From contig BRKX01000004.1 of NCBI GenBank assembly GCA_026008535.1, positions 43,280,501 to 43,344,500 of the forward strand: a stretch of DNA of 64,000 nt. The letters run 5' to 3'. A model generated the notes under the pieces. That model searched no databases and had not been told where the DNA came from. It saw nothing but the letters and a program-made list of their open reading frames with translations. This stretch comes from Perilla frutescens (Eukaryota > Streptophyta > Magnoliopsida > Lamiales > Lamiaceae). Positions 1-9,849 of this stretch are shown here, piece by piece. The stretch's first letter is position 1, and each line of letters opens with the position of its first letter. The translations under genes were made by a program, and so were the position numbers.

Positions 1-737
1 TATTAATTATTCATAAAATTTTGTAATGTTTTAAAAAAACTACTAACAATATTATAGGAAAACCATTACATAAAATATACAAACTCATCAATCATCAGGG
101 AAATATTTACTAGAAAGATACTCAAATTTTTCACAAATGTTAATAAAGTAAAAATCGCATAATATCAATAATATATTTTTAAAATATTATAGTCTTGAAT
201 GAAGGAAAATTTATTATTTAGAAATAAATTTAAGTTTCAATAATTACATATTGTTATAGTAAAATCACTTTATAAATATAAATTTCATTCATATCTTATT
301 ATTTATGATATCAGCCAAACGAATAGAACATTCATTATATTGCATTATCATCTTCATTTTATATTAAGCTCATTCCATTCCCACTTGATTCCATTTCGGC
401 AGACTCGCCATTCACTAAAGAATAAAGTCATTAATAAAAGAAATTAAAGAAAGATAAAACAAAAATAAAATAATAAATAACGAAAAGTGAAAATTAAATG
501 GAGTAAATAAAAAGAAGAAAAAATAGTGCATCCACACTCCCTACCCGTTGATCCCAAATGGTGTTTATATTTGCACTATAATTTTGTTTTTGTGTTCTAT
601 CCATTTTTTTCAAGGAAAAAAGTATATCTAAATAATTTAATTTTAAAATTTGGGTAGTTGGACAAGTTTTAACATTATAGAAAGTTATTAGAGAAATTTG
701 TACTATATTTAAACTCTTTGACCAACAAAATCAGAAT
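1..737. other. AT-rich intergenic DNA, nothing recognised
   Basis: No long open frame, terminal repeat or RNA gene could be seen. The stretch is very AT-rich with short A and T runs. The last bases (731-737, TCAGAAT) look like one copy of the target-site duplication of the element that follows. Confidence 0.6.
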
Positions 738-2366
738 GACAAAAACTTGTATGAGACCGTCTAACGGGTCGCTTACGTTAGACGGGTCAAATAAAATTCA
801 AACTCATCCCAAACCCGCCCAAAACCCGTCCCCAAGGCCCATTTTCGCGTGAAGTGAAGTATCATTAACTATGAAGCGAAGTATCATTATATATAAATTT
901 GGTGAAATATCATTAACTATTAAGTGAAGTATCATTAGACATTAGATATAAATTTGACAAAAAATCATTAACTATTAAGTGAAATATCATTAGATATGTA
1001 TCTGGTGAGTATCATTAACTGTCTGTGAAGTATCATTAATTATGAGATAAAGTATCATTAACTCGGAAGTGGAGTATAATTTCATATTATTGATGATTAA
1101 ACATTGATTATCGAATCAAGAATAGATAAATGTCATTAACTATAAATGGAGTATCATTAACTCAAATATTATTATTTATGAGGTGAAGTATCATTAACTC
1201 ACATATGAGTATCACTAATTGCAGAATAAAGTATCACTAACTAGACAGAAAAAGTATCAATTTAAACATAACCTCAAATTGAGAATCTTCAAATTGAGAA
1301 TTAGGTCTATGAATATAATAAAAACTCATTCTTGAGTAAAAAAATTTATTTCATTATCATAGAGAAAAATATTATTGATTACAAAATAAAATATCACTAA
1401 TTACAAAAGAAAGTAACACTAATTACAAATAAAAGTATCATTAAAAATCTTCAACAAGATCTCGATCTTCCACCTTGCAAGACCAACAATGACATCCTCC
1501 AACGCACCAGTGCCAACAGATCGGAAGGAAAATTGGACGTTTGATCAATTTCATGACTAGAGCTACCATCAATCGGCGTGCACTAAAATTCAATAACAGG
1601 AACACATTCATCCAAACCAAAATAAACGACAAATTGAATAAAAAAACACACTGAATTGCGGAGATTAGGTGAAGCAGATGAATAATGTTGTTGAATGGGA
1701 GATCTGATTTCAGATACAGATCCCTCAAACATCTGTTTCTTCGCTAGCTATTTCTGCAACTCCTGCAGCCTCTGCAAAATTTCTTCCTCATTCGCCGTCA
1801 TTAAAATAGATTCTTGATTGTGCTTCAAAATTATTGTACATTTGTATTTTAAAATTATAAAATTAAAATATATAAGTATCCGAACTATACCCTTGCAATC
1901 TACCAACAATAAAATACTACAAAAATAATATTAAAGTGCTGAAATCATAAAATTACAATAACAAATTGCCTAACAAATAGAAATTCAGAGTAATTTCTTC
2001 TGATGCATATTGTCGAACACAAGGTATGCATATATAGAACATGCATACACTAACACAAAATTTGAAATCAAAACTAAAAAACTCACAAATTTCAAAACTC
2101 TAATTGCAATATCATCAAAGAAACATACATTTTGTAGTAATCCGACAATAAATTTCGTAGGAAATTTCATAGGGCTGAAAATCTGACAATAAATCACTTG
2201 TTTGTCTTGATTTATTCATGAAGTCTAGAAGAAGATGATAAAATCTCGTAGAAAAATGGAGAAAATTGTATAGAGAAGAGAAGAAAATCACATAGAGAGA
2301 ACGACTTCAGCGGTCTGCGAAGAGAAACTCTCGCGTCGGGGAGTTTGAGAGAGAGGGATTCAATCA

Positions 2367-2399
<33 letters not shown>

Positions 2400-2486
2400 T
2401 TCTCAAATCGGGTAGGATAGCGGGTCAGGTTAGGATCCGTCTAACGGAAGCGACCCATTAGACCGTCCTACAGGAGTCTTCCCCAG
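738..2486. mobile_element. Non-autonomous TIR DNA transposon
   Basis: The ends are inverted copies of each other. The left arm at about 748-800 contains GAGACCGTCTAACGGGTCGC, and the right arm at about 2420-2478 reads as its imperfect reverse complement. TCAGAAT at 731-737 and again at 2487-2493 is a plausible 7-bp target duplication. The interior has no credible protein. It is dominated from 850 to 1440 by repeats of a GAAGTATCATTAACT-like motif, and 2368-2397 is an (AT)n tract. The long TIR with motif-rich flanks suggests a MULE or hAT-like MITE; the superfamily is uncertain because no transposase is present. Confidence 0.7.
850..1440 (+). repeat. GAAGTATCATTAACT motif array
   Basis: AAGTATCATTA or a one-base variant recurs about a dozen times at irregular spacing (for example near 857, 897, 977, 1027, 1054, 1145, 1185). 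All copies are in the same orientation. Irregular spacing argues against a simple tandem satellite and for dispersed short motifs. The array lies wholly inside the 738-2486 element. Confidence 0.65.
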
Positions 2487-2493
2487 TCAGAAT

Positions 2494-2830
2494 ATTCCCC
2501 CACTTTTCTGAAAAGTGTCTTACACATTTGTACTTTCTATGCAAAAAAATAAAAGATTTATTTGAACAAAATCTCTCTCGGTCTATCCAAACTCAATTTT
2601 AGTTTGAAAAAAAATTGTCATGTGGAACCAATTCCATTAATATCGGTATTTAATTTTTTGTAACTACCCTCTCTATTCTCTCTCTCACATCTCCTCTCTT
2701 CATCGTCTCTCTCTCTCGCAAGTTCTGTTTGAAAAAAACTACAGTCACCGGACTCGACTTGAAGACGATGGAGGAACGACGTAAAGATGTATGCCCACCG
2801 TCTGAATCGGGAGAGGTTAGACTTACTAGC
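2494..2830. other. Unassigned spacer with CT-rich leader-like tract
   Basis: Contains a CT-rich stretch (about 2670-2720) followed by a short segment with an ATG near 2768, which resembles a 5' leader on the + strand. No frame could be extended into a recognisable protein. It may be the outer part of the MULE whose motif array starts just downstream. Confidence 0.35.
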
Positions 2831-3644
2831 ATTATAACGATTAATGAAGGTTAATGTTACTGTTGTTTAAAAATAATGCGAAACGATTGAAATAAATATG
2901 TAACAATAGTTGAACGATAGGTGGAGATCTTCCATAATGATAGGTTAGTTCAAGAGCTATAACGATAGTGCATAAATATATAACAATAGTTGAACGATAG
3001 CATAGATCTTCCATAACGATAGATTAGTTCATGCCATAACGATAGTTTATTTTGATATAACGATAGTTCATAATTAATCTATAACAATAGTTGATTTATC
3101 ATTAGATATTGTATACATGTGCTTAATTGTACTCTAATGTTAGGCTATTTGATGTAATAACGTTATGCTTTAGCTATAACAATAGTTTATTAGCTATAAT
3201 GATAATTCATAATATATAACGATAGTGTCATGCTTTAATCATTTTATATGTATCGTTATGCCTATGATGTTGCTTTTAAATATCGTTACGGTTTAATTAT
3301 AATATATATCGTTATTCCTATACTCATGCCTATCATTATGCAATCATTAACGATAACCTTAATTTAATTTAAGGTTATGCCTATCGTTATGCAATTATAA
3401 TATATATCGTATGCCTATCATTAATTATAATATTATGTAATCATTAACGATAACCTTAATCGTTATGCCTTATTTTAATATAACATTATCGTTGTCTTAA
3501 TTTTAATGTAATTTAATTAGAAGTAATCATTAACGATAACCTTAATTATTACACCTTATTTTATTATAGATATATCGTTATGCCTTAATTATATTTTAAT
3601 TTAATTATTCTTAAGGCCTAACGACAACCTGAATCATTATGTAG
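2830..3644. repeat. ATAACGATA / CGTTATGCC motif array, segment 1
   Basis: Dense irregular repeats of ATAACGATA on the + strand (about 2920-3240), switching to the complementary TATCGTTATGCC form from about 3240. The same motif continues directly after the gypsy insertion at 7925 and recurs at 12.3-14.1 kb, so it belongs to the surrounding MULE. It has no coding capacity. The motif is short, dispersed and non-coding, as expected of protein-binding arrays rather than satellite DNA. Confidence 0.7.
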
Positions 3645-4150
3645 TGAACCCAAGATGAATCTTGTAATTTTGTTGGATTTTCTATGATAAAGAATCAACT
3701 TTGCAATATAAGAAAGGAAAGAAGATTTAGAAGAAATGGAGAAAGTTCGAGAGAAGTATGGAGAGAAGATATGCTTTTTCATTACCTGCCTCCTATTACA
3801 AAATATTCCCCTTTTATTTGGTAAGGGTTTGCATTAGAGTTTCATAACCCTAAAAGCATAAAAGCATATTCTAAAGTTAAAACATTAAAATAGATAAATA
3901 TTAAATAAGCTAGTTGGGCCACCACAACCGGGCTGATCTTGAAATAATAAAACTCATTCAACAGCCCAAACTTCTGATACATACTCTGACCCGATCACCT
4001 TCCCGTTACCCCTTTGAGTAACACCCGACCCGACTTCTATTTTTCTTCTCTCTCGGTTTCAGCTCTTCATCTCCAAAATCAAGATCTCTCTTTTCATCCC
4101 TTACACCAGCATTCTCCTTAATTCCTTGAATGGTAGTCTTGTCCATGACA
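3645..4150 (-). repeat. Gypsy 3' LTR (left copy)
   Basis: Direct repeat of 7427-7924, about 506 bp. It contains an extra 10-bp AAAAGCATAA-type duplication near 3855 that the other LTR lacks. It lies downstream of the integrase remnant, so it is the 3' LTR. Confidence 0.85.
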
Positions 4151-4203
4151 TTACTGCCCTCATTTAGAGATCCTTGTCCACAAGGATCAACCGTTGCTTT
4201 CAA

Positions 4204-4641
4204 TCATGCCCCAAAAGTGGAATCTTCCCAAGGGTTTAATCCCTCAATTTCGATATCCCAAAGAACCAAACTTTGTGGAATTACAGAGCAACCTCTGGTA
4301 ATAAACCACTCCTTCAGCAGAATGTTCGGTTGAACGAGGAGAACTTCATCTTCAGGATGAGGTGGCAGGATGGAAAATGATGCTGTAATGGGCATGAACG
4401 CCTTCTTAAGTAAGGAAACATGGAAGATCGGGTGAACTTTCACCCCTACAGGTAGCTTAAGGCAATTCGCCAATCTCTCAGTTTTCACAAAAATCTGATG
4501 GGGGTCGTTGCACTTACTAGATATGTTTATGTTCCTCAGAAGAGCCATTGTGTTCTGTCGACAGGTCTGGAGTTGTAGGTATACATAATCCCTCATTGAA
4601 TACTCTCTGTTTGTCCTCTTCAAATTTGTATAAACTTTCAT
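4204..4641 (-). pseudogene. Gypsy integrase C-terminus with chromodomain-like tail (remnant)
   Basis: 145 codons. The start (MKVYTNLKRTNREY) and the following VYLQLQ resemble the region after the integrase core in Ty3-gypsy polyproteins, and VHPIFHVSLLKKAF is the usual linker to the tail. The end (residues about 110-140) looks like a weak chromodomain with W and E in DIEIEGLNPWED. It is separated from the upstream frame by a single stop at 4642. The catalytic integrase core is not present. It identifies the element as a chromodomain-bearing gypsy type; the Reina-like assignment is an inference. Confidence 0.75.
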
Positions 4642-5790
4642 CTAATTTTGAGCCACATGTAGATTGTCTTGCAGTTCAGTGATGACTAGTTTTCTTCCCA
4701 GGGTTGTTACAACCACTTCGTACACCCCATAGGAAGAACTGTGCATTATATGGGGTTCTATGCCTCTGTCGAGCGACAATCTTTTGGGCTCCTTAAACAC
4801 CTCTTTAAACTCTCCCAATAATCTCCCCAGTTTCTGATTGTTACCGTGATACACAATCTTAGGTCTGACCAGATATACCTCTTCAATTGGGGAGGGTTGG
4901 ATGTAGTGAATTACCTGATGTAAAGAGTGCTCAGATATCGATCGGTACTCCCCTCTTGAAAGAGTATTGTCCTCAAGACTCATATATCGAACTTGTCGTG
5001 GAGGTTTCAGCGGAGGCCGATCAAGCATCGAAATGTTGCCTTCTTCAAATGGACACACATCAACCAAAAATGCATGGAAAGTGACACCATCACACCAGAT
5101 ATCCACTCTGTCTGAGTAATTATCAATCAAAAGATCATGAGCAACATAAGTAGGATTCCCAATGACACCATCCAGGCTCCGACCAAACAAAATCCTCACA
5201 AGTAATCTGAAATCCACAAACTGCATCCAAATGTTCTCATGGTGAACCACACCTAACTTACGACAATATCGAACAACTAGCATCAATTCTTTAATTATGT
5301 GAGCATCTTTCTCCTCGGGGTAGAGACATTTTCTAGCCAACTGATCAACCAACCATTTTCCAATTGAATCTTTCTTCATGATGAATCCACCATTCTGATA
5401 TGTGGTCGTGTTTCTAGCAAAAATAACTAAAACATCAACAAAATTGTGTATCCTTATCCAACTTGTTTGGTCATCAAATATCCAACCAGCCCCAACCTTT
5501 CTTACAGTTGTTCTCTGAGCACTTGCATCACTAGTATAATCAAGTTCAGTTAGCACAAAATATTTCTGCTTTTGTTCTTCTAATCCACAAAGTCTAATAA
5601 TCAGTATTGCCAATGAGGAATGCACCAATATGAAGGTAGAGCAGACATCAACTCTTGCAATATCTACATTGGCAATGACATTTGCAGTTATGGAGAGGTT
5701 GGGACAACCATAGCCCTTCATACTGCCACCAACAATATGCAACACACCAATCTTCGGAATCACTTCAAATGGAAATTCTGTCGAGTACAT
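4642..5790 (-). CDS. Chimeric ORF: acyl-CoA oxidase 4-like + PEPKR2-like kinase fragment + gypsy remnant
   Basis: Open for 382 codons. Residues about 4-145 (5356-5781) read like the N-terminal half of peroxisomal short-chain acyl-CoA oxidase ACX4, including GYGCPNLSITAN, STFILVHSSL, and LTELDYTSDAS, the counterpart of the flavin/substrate-contacting TEPDxGSDAS segment. Residues about 146-251 (5038-5355) match kinase subdomains VI-IX of the CDPK-related PEPKR2 family: KELMLVVRYC, then GNPTYVAHDLL and DRVDIWCDGV. Catalytic motifs are ruined (HRD reads HHE, DFG reads DFR, APE reads AHD). Residues about 315-382 are degenerate gypsy RT N-terminus and integrase C-terminus. The captured parts have no introns, which implies they came from spliced mRNA. 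No enzyme activity is expected. Confidence 0.7.
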   Translation of the reverse strand: MYSTEFPFEVIPKIGVLHIVGGSMKGYGCPNLSITANVIANVDIARVDVCSTFILVHSSLAILIIRLCGLEEQKQKYFVLTELDYTSDASAQRTTVRKVGAGWIFDDQTSWIRIHNFVDVLVIFARNTTTYQNGGFIMKKDSIGKWLVDQLARKCLYPEEKDAHIIKELMLVVRYCRKLGVVHHENIWMQFVDFRLLVRILFGRSLDGVIGNPTYVAHDLLIDNYSDRVDIWCDGVTFHAFLVDVCPFEEGNISMLDRPPLKPPRQVRYMSLEDNTLSRGEYRSISEHSLHQVIHYIQPSPIEEVYLVRPKIVYHGNNQKLGRLLGEFKEVFKEPKRLSLDRGIEPHIMHSSSYGVYEVVVTTLGRKLVITELQDNLHVAQN

Positions 5791-5804
5791 AAATAAGCTT
5801 CCAT

Positions 5805-7025
5805 CTATATCTCTTGAAATACTATCACTTTATAGAGTTTGTCCTCTAGCTTTAGGCTGTAATGAACTTCTTTATTGCCCACGACATTTGCCACACTCCA
5901 AGCACTCACCTCATGGTCATCAATTAACATCATAACAAATAGATTTCCTTCATTTTTCAATGACTTTATGACATCAAAAGGATCAGCTCGTGACTCTTCT
6001 TCAAAATGAAACAGAATCACCTTATTATTGATTGAAAGAGCAACTAAAATTAAGTCATCTCTAATGAAGCATTTAATCTCAGGTGACGGATGATCATGTA
6101 AAAGTACATCCAAATTCTGATTTTTTTGGCACCCTCTCACACTTACTGCAGCCATGAACTCCTTTTTTCTTAAAGCAATCTCATCAAACAATCGTTGTTC
6201 TTTGGTCATGACACCTTCAATAATCAAATAACCATCATAATCTGAATTTATGTCATTAAAATCTTGCAAAACCTCTTCTCTGGCATTCGTTTTGCATCCA
6301 GAATATCTTCTCAATAAAACTATCACCCATAGAAGCCATGATGAAGTCATCTCCTGGTCAGGAAGATAAAACAACTTGCACTTGTTAACCATTCCATTAT
6401 TAGCTTCAATATATTCTTTTATGTGACCAGAGAAGCTCTTATCCATACCCAAGTACCACCCATTAAAACCAACATCATTTCGGAGCCAATTCGACCTTCC
6501 ATTTTTCTCATTGAGAGAAGATCTTATATGGGCTTGTTTTCCATTCAATAGCATGCCATTGTGCTCCCTAAAAGCTTCATTTATAGAGTTCTCACCCAAG
6601 TGCACAGATCCATAAACCCTCCAAGTCTCAACTTCCTTATTTAGGTCCATCAAAATATCCACTTCTGATTTTGGCATTTCATCGAACAGATTGTATGTTG
6701 TAAGGCAATGTTCTCCAAAACACATTTTTGATGGTGGCGGTTCGGGTGAAGGATGCAACAATGATTTATTGGCAGATAAATTCTTGATTGAGGGAATAGC
6801 ACATGAGAACTTACCAAAATTATCCATGTTTGTAAGTTTTCCGGTATGGTCTAGGAAATCACGATCATCTTCATTCCAGAGCTCACTTTCTCTTTCAGTC
6901 ATTTCATCGAACACCTTCCGTGTTTGACAAACTGAACCCTCATTGATAGAAATATCTATCGAATCATCCTCTTTATCAGCTTCATTCATCTCCTTATACA
7001 ATGATTTCATATCCTTGGAAGCCAA
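5805..7025 (-). CDS. Uninterrupted 406-codon ORF inside gypsy element, unknown
   Basis: Starts MASKDMKSLY and stays open to 5805, unlike the ruined pol of the same element. No gag, protease or RT motif is seen. Residues about 36-52 (RKVFDEMTERESELWN) look like a single PPR repeat, and GMLLNGKQAHIR near residue 152 resembles a linker in poly(A)-binding proteins. Both are short and could be chance. By analogy with the next ORF it may be another chain of captured host exons. It lies 14 bp upstream of that ORF in a different frame. Confidence 0.45.
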   Translation of the reverse strand: MASKDMKSLYKEMNEADKEDDSIDISINEGSVCQTRKVFDEMTERESELWNEDDRDFLDHTGKLTNMDNFGKFSCAIPSIKNLSANKSLLHPSPEPPPSKMCFGEHCLTTYNLFDEMPKSEVDILMDLNKEVETWRVYGSVHLGENSINEAFREHNGMLLNGKQAHIRSSLNEKNGRSNWLRNDVGFNGWYLGMDKSFSGHIKEYIEANNGMVNKCKLFYLPDQEMTSSWLLWVIVLLRRYSGCKTNAREEVLQDFNDINSDYDGYLIIEGVMTKEQRLFDEIALRKKEFMAAVSVRGCQKNQNLDVLLHDHPSPEIKCFIRDDLILVALSINNKVILFHFEEESRADPFDVIKSLKNEGNLFVMMLIDDHEVSAWSVANVVGNKEVHYSLKLEDKLYKVIVFQEI

Positions 7026-7201
7026 TTAAAGTTTTTTTTATACCTTCATCATTTTCGTCAATCTCAACCTCTAACCTCATTCTCACCATTTCAGCCACAC
7101 ACCCATTCACGTCTGTGGCTTTTGCAGAGGTGGATAAAAATGGTGATGGCTGATATTCGGCCTCAAATTTGGTGGAAATTTGGCATAGAGGTTGGAATTC
7201 T

Positions 7202-7390
7202 TCAAGATTGTGTGGAGTCTAGGATATCATTCAATTGGTTGAACTTTTCGTTGATTTCCCCAAATTGTTCCCTAATTTGGTTTTGTAATTTGAGTTCCCC
7301 TACTTTTCTTTTCAGTATTTCCTCAAGCAATTTGTGTTCAGATTTCCTCAATTGTTCTTCCAAATCATCCAGAATGACGTTGTTGGCCAT
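7202..7390 (-). pseudogene. Gypsy gag-like N-terminal stub
   Basis: The ATG at 7390 is the first after the primer-binding site. The 62 codons are strongly helical/coiled (DDLEEQLRKSEHKLLEEILK), as at the start of gypsy gag proteins. The frame ends early at 7202 and no zinc knuckle follows, so gag is truncated. Confidence 0.5.
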
Positions 7391-7404
7391 CTTCCGAGGA
7401 TCGA

Positions 7405-7420
7405 CGGCTCTAGATACCAA
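7405..7420 (-). other. Gypsy primer-binding site
   Basis: On the - strand the site reads TTGGTATCTAGAGCCG, six bases after the LTR end. It resembles the tRNA-Met-complementary TGGTATCAGAGC with one inserted T. Its position fixes the element's orientation. Confidence 0.65.
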
Positions 7421-7426
7421 TTGGAG

Positions 7427-7924
7427 TGGACCCAAGATGTTTCTTGTAATTTTGTTGGATTTTCTATGATAAAGAATCAACTTTGCAATATAAGAAATGA
7501 AGAAAGATTTAGAAGAAATGGAGGAAGTTCGAGAGAAGTATGGAGAGAAGAGATGCTTTTTCATTACCTGCCTCCTATTACAAAATATTCCCCTTTTATA
7601 TGGTAAGGGTTTGCATTAGAGTTTCATAACCCTAAAAGCATATTCTAAAGTTAAAACATTAAAATAGATAAATATTAAATAAGCTAGTTGGGCCACCACA
7701 ACCAAGCTGATCTTGAAATAATAAAACTCATTCAACAGCCCAAACTTCTGATACATACTCCGACCCGATCACCTTTCCGTTGCCCCTTTGAGCAACAACC
7801 GACCCGACTTCTATTTTTCTTCTCTCTTGGTTTCAGCTCTTCATCTCCAAAATCAAGATCTCTCTTTTCATCCCTTACACCAGCACTCTCCCTAATTTGT
7901 TGAATGGTCGCCTTGTCCATGACA
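7427..7924 (-). repeat. Gypsy 5' LTR (right copy)
   Basis: Direct repeat of 3645-4150, with TG/CA termini on the - strand. The primer-binding site lies just inside it, so it is the 5' LTR. Confidence 0.85.
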
Positions 7925-8285
7925 CGTTATGCCTTATATTATTAAATTAATTGTTATCACACAAGGTGATTAACATTATCATTATTCCCAAAAATAATTA
8001 AATATCTTAACGATAAGTTTAAGATAATTAAAATTGAATGATAACTTTAATTTAATTAGGATTGATATATTCATGCTCAAGCAAAGCATAACGATAACTT
8101 TAGTTTAATTGTAAAAAATAATAATAATATTAGTCTAAATAAGAGTATTAGTAAAAAATAAAAATTAAAGCAACAATTAAAATAAATAAGAATAATAATA
8201 ATTTTGTAGTAATATGGTATAGGTTAGTTAAAACGTTATAATTTACACTTTAGATTAATGATAATAATAACATTAATAATAACAC

Positions 8286-8336
<51 letters not shown>

Positions 8337-8400
8337 CATAAAATTGTGACAACAATGTAGCTTAAAAATTAAATTAAAATTTTAATAATTATCTTATTTT
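7925..8400. repeat. ATAACGATA array, segment 2, with (TAA)n
   Basis: Resumes the CGTTATGCC/AACGATAA motif field interrupted by the gypsy element, then becomes AT-rich. 8286-8333 is a (TAA)n microsatellite of about 16 units. No coding potential. Confidence 0.6.
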
Positions 8401-8589
8401 ATATTATAAATTTTAGATTGAGTGGATTAGACTCCCTCTCTAGAGATTGAAGACGAATGTGATGATGTATGTGAAGATGGAGTTACTTCAGTACATTAGA
8501 GAGGTGTTACATTATTTTGGGGGTGAGAGTATGATCCAGATGTTTAGATCTTGATGTTTTGGATATTTCCTAGATTTCAAGGGGTAGTA

Positions 8590-9486
8590 TAGCACGCAAG
8601 GTGTTGTATACATTGATCTGTCATGAGGTGCGCGCACATGATCCTACACGCGAGGGTAGTGAGTGCTGGTTCTATCTCAATGGATTCAGGATGCGATTTG
8701 GCCCCTCGGTGTCATTTTAATTGATATGTTAATATGTTTTATATTTAATTACCTTCTATGTCATTTTAATTAATATGTTAATACGTTTTTTATAGGCAGC
8801 GTTGCAAGGAGCATGAGCACTCATTTTTCCCAGTGATACTCAATGTCGGGAGCAGTATGGAGATGGCAGATATTTGTGGTGGGATCCTCCTCTTGGCGTG
8901 CAGGATATAATCAAAGGTAACGGTGGCATCTTCGAGACTTCGTGGTCCAGAGCTGAGCATATAAGTGATCTTCAAGTGTACTTCATATTTTATTTTTAAG
9001 GATTTGTTTTTGTCTATCTTCTAAGTGTTATCGTATTTACAGGTGATCACAATATGCAATTTTGGAGGTTCTCATTGGGTCACTGTCCATATATGCTTTC
9101 GGACTTGGATTGTCGAGTTGTATGACTCGTTATTATTCAAGATGGACAACCCGAAGAATAGAGAGATTGCTGAGAAGCGTGATCGAGAGTTGATACCACT
9201 TCTTCATCTACTACCACGCCTCATGGTGATGGCTGGTTATTGGAGTGGTCGGAGTAGGCTAGAGAGCCATACCTATGCACTGAAGCTGGACATGTCCGTC
9301 CAAGATCAGTTTGTGTGGTTTGACGGTGTTAGTTGTGGCATTTATGCTATGATGTATGTGGATCGATTGTTCACCAGATTCTCTGGCACTGATACCACCG
9401 AAGATGATATTCAGAGATATTGTTATTTTGTAGCACAGAGGATCTACTCACTTAGCTATTCACACATAACCCAGTTTCGTGATTGA
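8590..9486 (+). CDS. MULE-borne DUF1985/Ulp1-like cysteine protease
   Basis: The last exon starts after an acceptor at 9042 (TTTACAG) and runs 9043-9486. It reads like a C48/Ulp1 (SUMO-protease) catalytic domain. The triad is visible: His in GGSHWVTVHI, Asp in VELYDSL, and Cys in DGVSCGIYAMMYVDRLF. Upstream at about 8590-8720, REGSECWFYLNGFRMRFG resembles the DUF1985 domain usually found N-terminal to such Ulp1 domains. The intervening 8720-9042 holds further exon-like sequence with breaks, so the N-terminal half is probably damaged. Ulp1/DUF1985 ORFs are typical passengers of Kaonashi, CUMULE and VANDAL-type MULEs. It converges with the transposase at 9.85-12.3 kb. It could be expressed only if a promoter and first exons survive. 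Confidence 0.7.
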
Positions 9487-9849
9487 CGATGATATTCATA
9501 TATGTATTGTATTTGATGTTTAATTTATCATTTGTTCTATTGATATATATTTATTGATACATGATTTTAAACTTATCTAAACAAAATAGACATCATCAAT
9601 AAATGTAGAGATACGACACATTATTTAGGAGAATTTAAACAAAGTAAACAAAGTAAAGTAGAATCAACAATCAATGTCAAGATACAACACATTATTAGTG
9701 AATGTAAACAAAGTAATGTAGACATCATCAATCAATGTCGGTAGTCTGTCTAGTCGGACACCTGAGATGGGTATGATTCGTCTCACCATAAACACTATAT
9801 TTCTTAGGCACTCTTCTACGTGTAGTCTCCGTATGCACGTCCTCGGGAG
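9487..9849. other. Short spacer between convergent MULE genes
   Basis: AT-rich sequence between the Ulp1-like stop and the last transposase exon. It contains two diverged copies of an ACAAAGTAAAGTAGA...ATCAATGTC segment (about 9590-9740), a weak local duplication. Nothing else is recognised. Confidence 0.4.

Larger units (their letters stand above)
3645..7924 (-). mobile_element. Ty3-gypsy retrotransposon carrying host gene fragments
   Basis: Two direct repeats (3645-4150 and 7427-7924) bound the element and, read on the - strand, start TGTCATGG and end GGTCCA. Next to the right-hand LTR is a tRNA-Met-like primer site. In - strand order the interior has a short coiled gag-like start, a 406-codon ORF of unknown origin, a 382-codon ORF with host acyl-CoA oxidase and kinase pieces, and an integrase C-terminus/chromodomain remnant. 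The RT/RNase H/integrase core is almost wholly missing, so it cannot be autonomous. LTRs differ at roughly 4-5% by hand count, plus a 10-bp indel. Flanks TGTAG and CGTTA do not match, so no TSD is visible. Confidence 0.85.

Noticed and set aside
6800..6930. PPR protein gene
   Set aside because: Only one or two short PPR-like segments occur, with no tandem 35-residue repeats.
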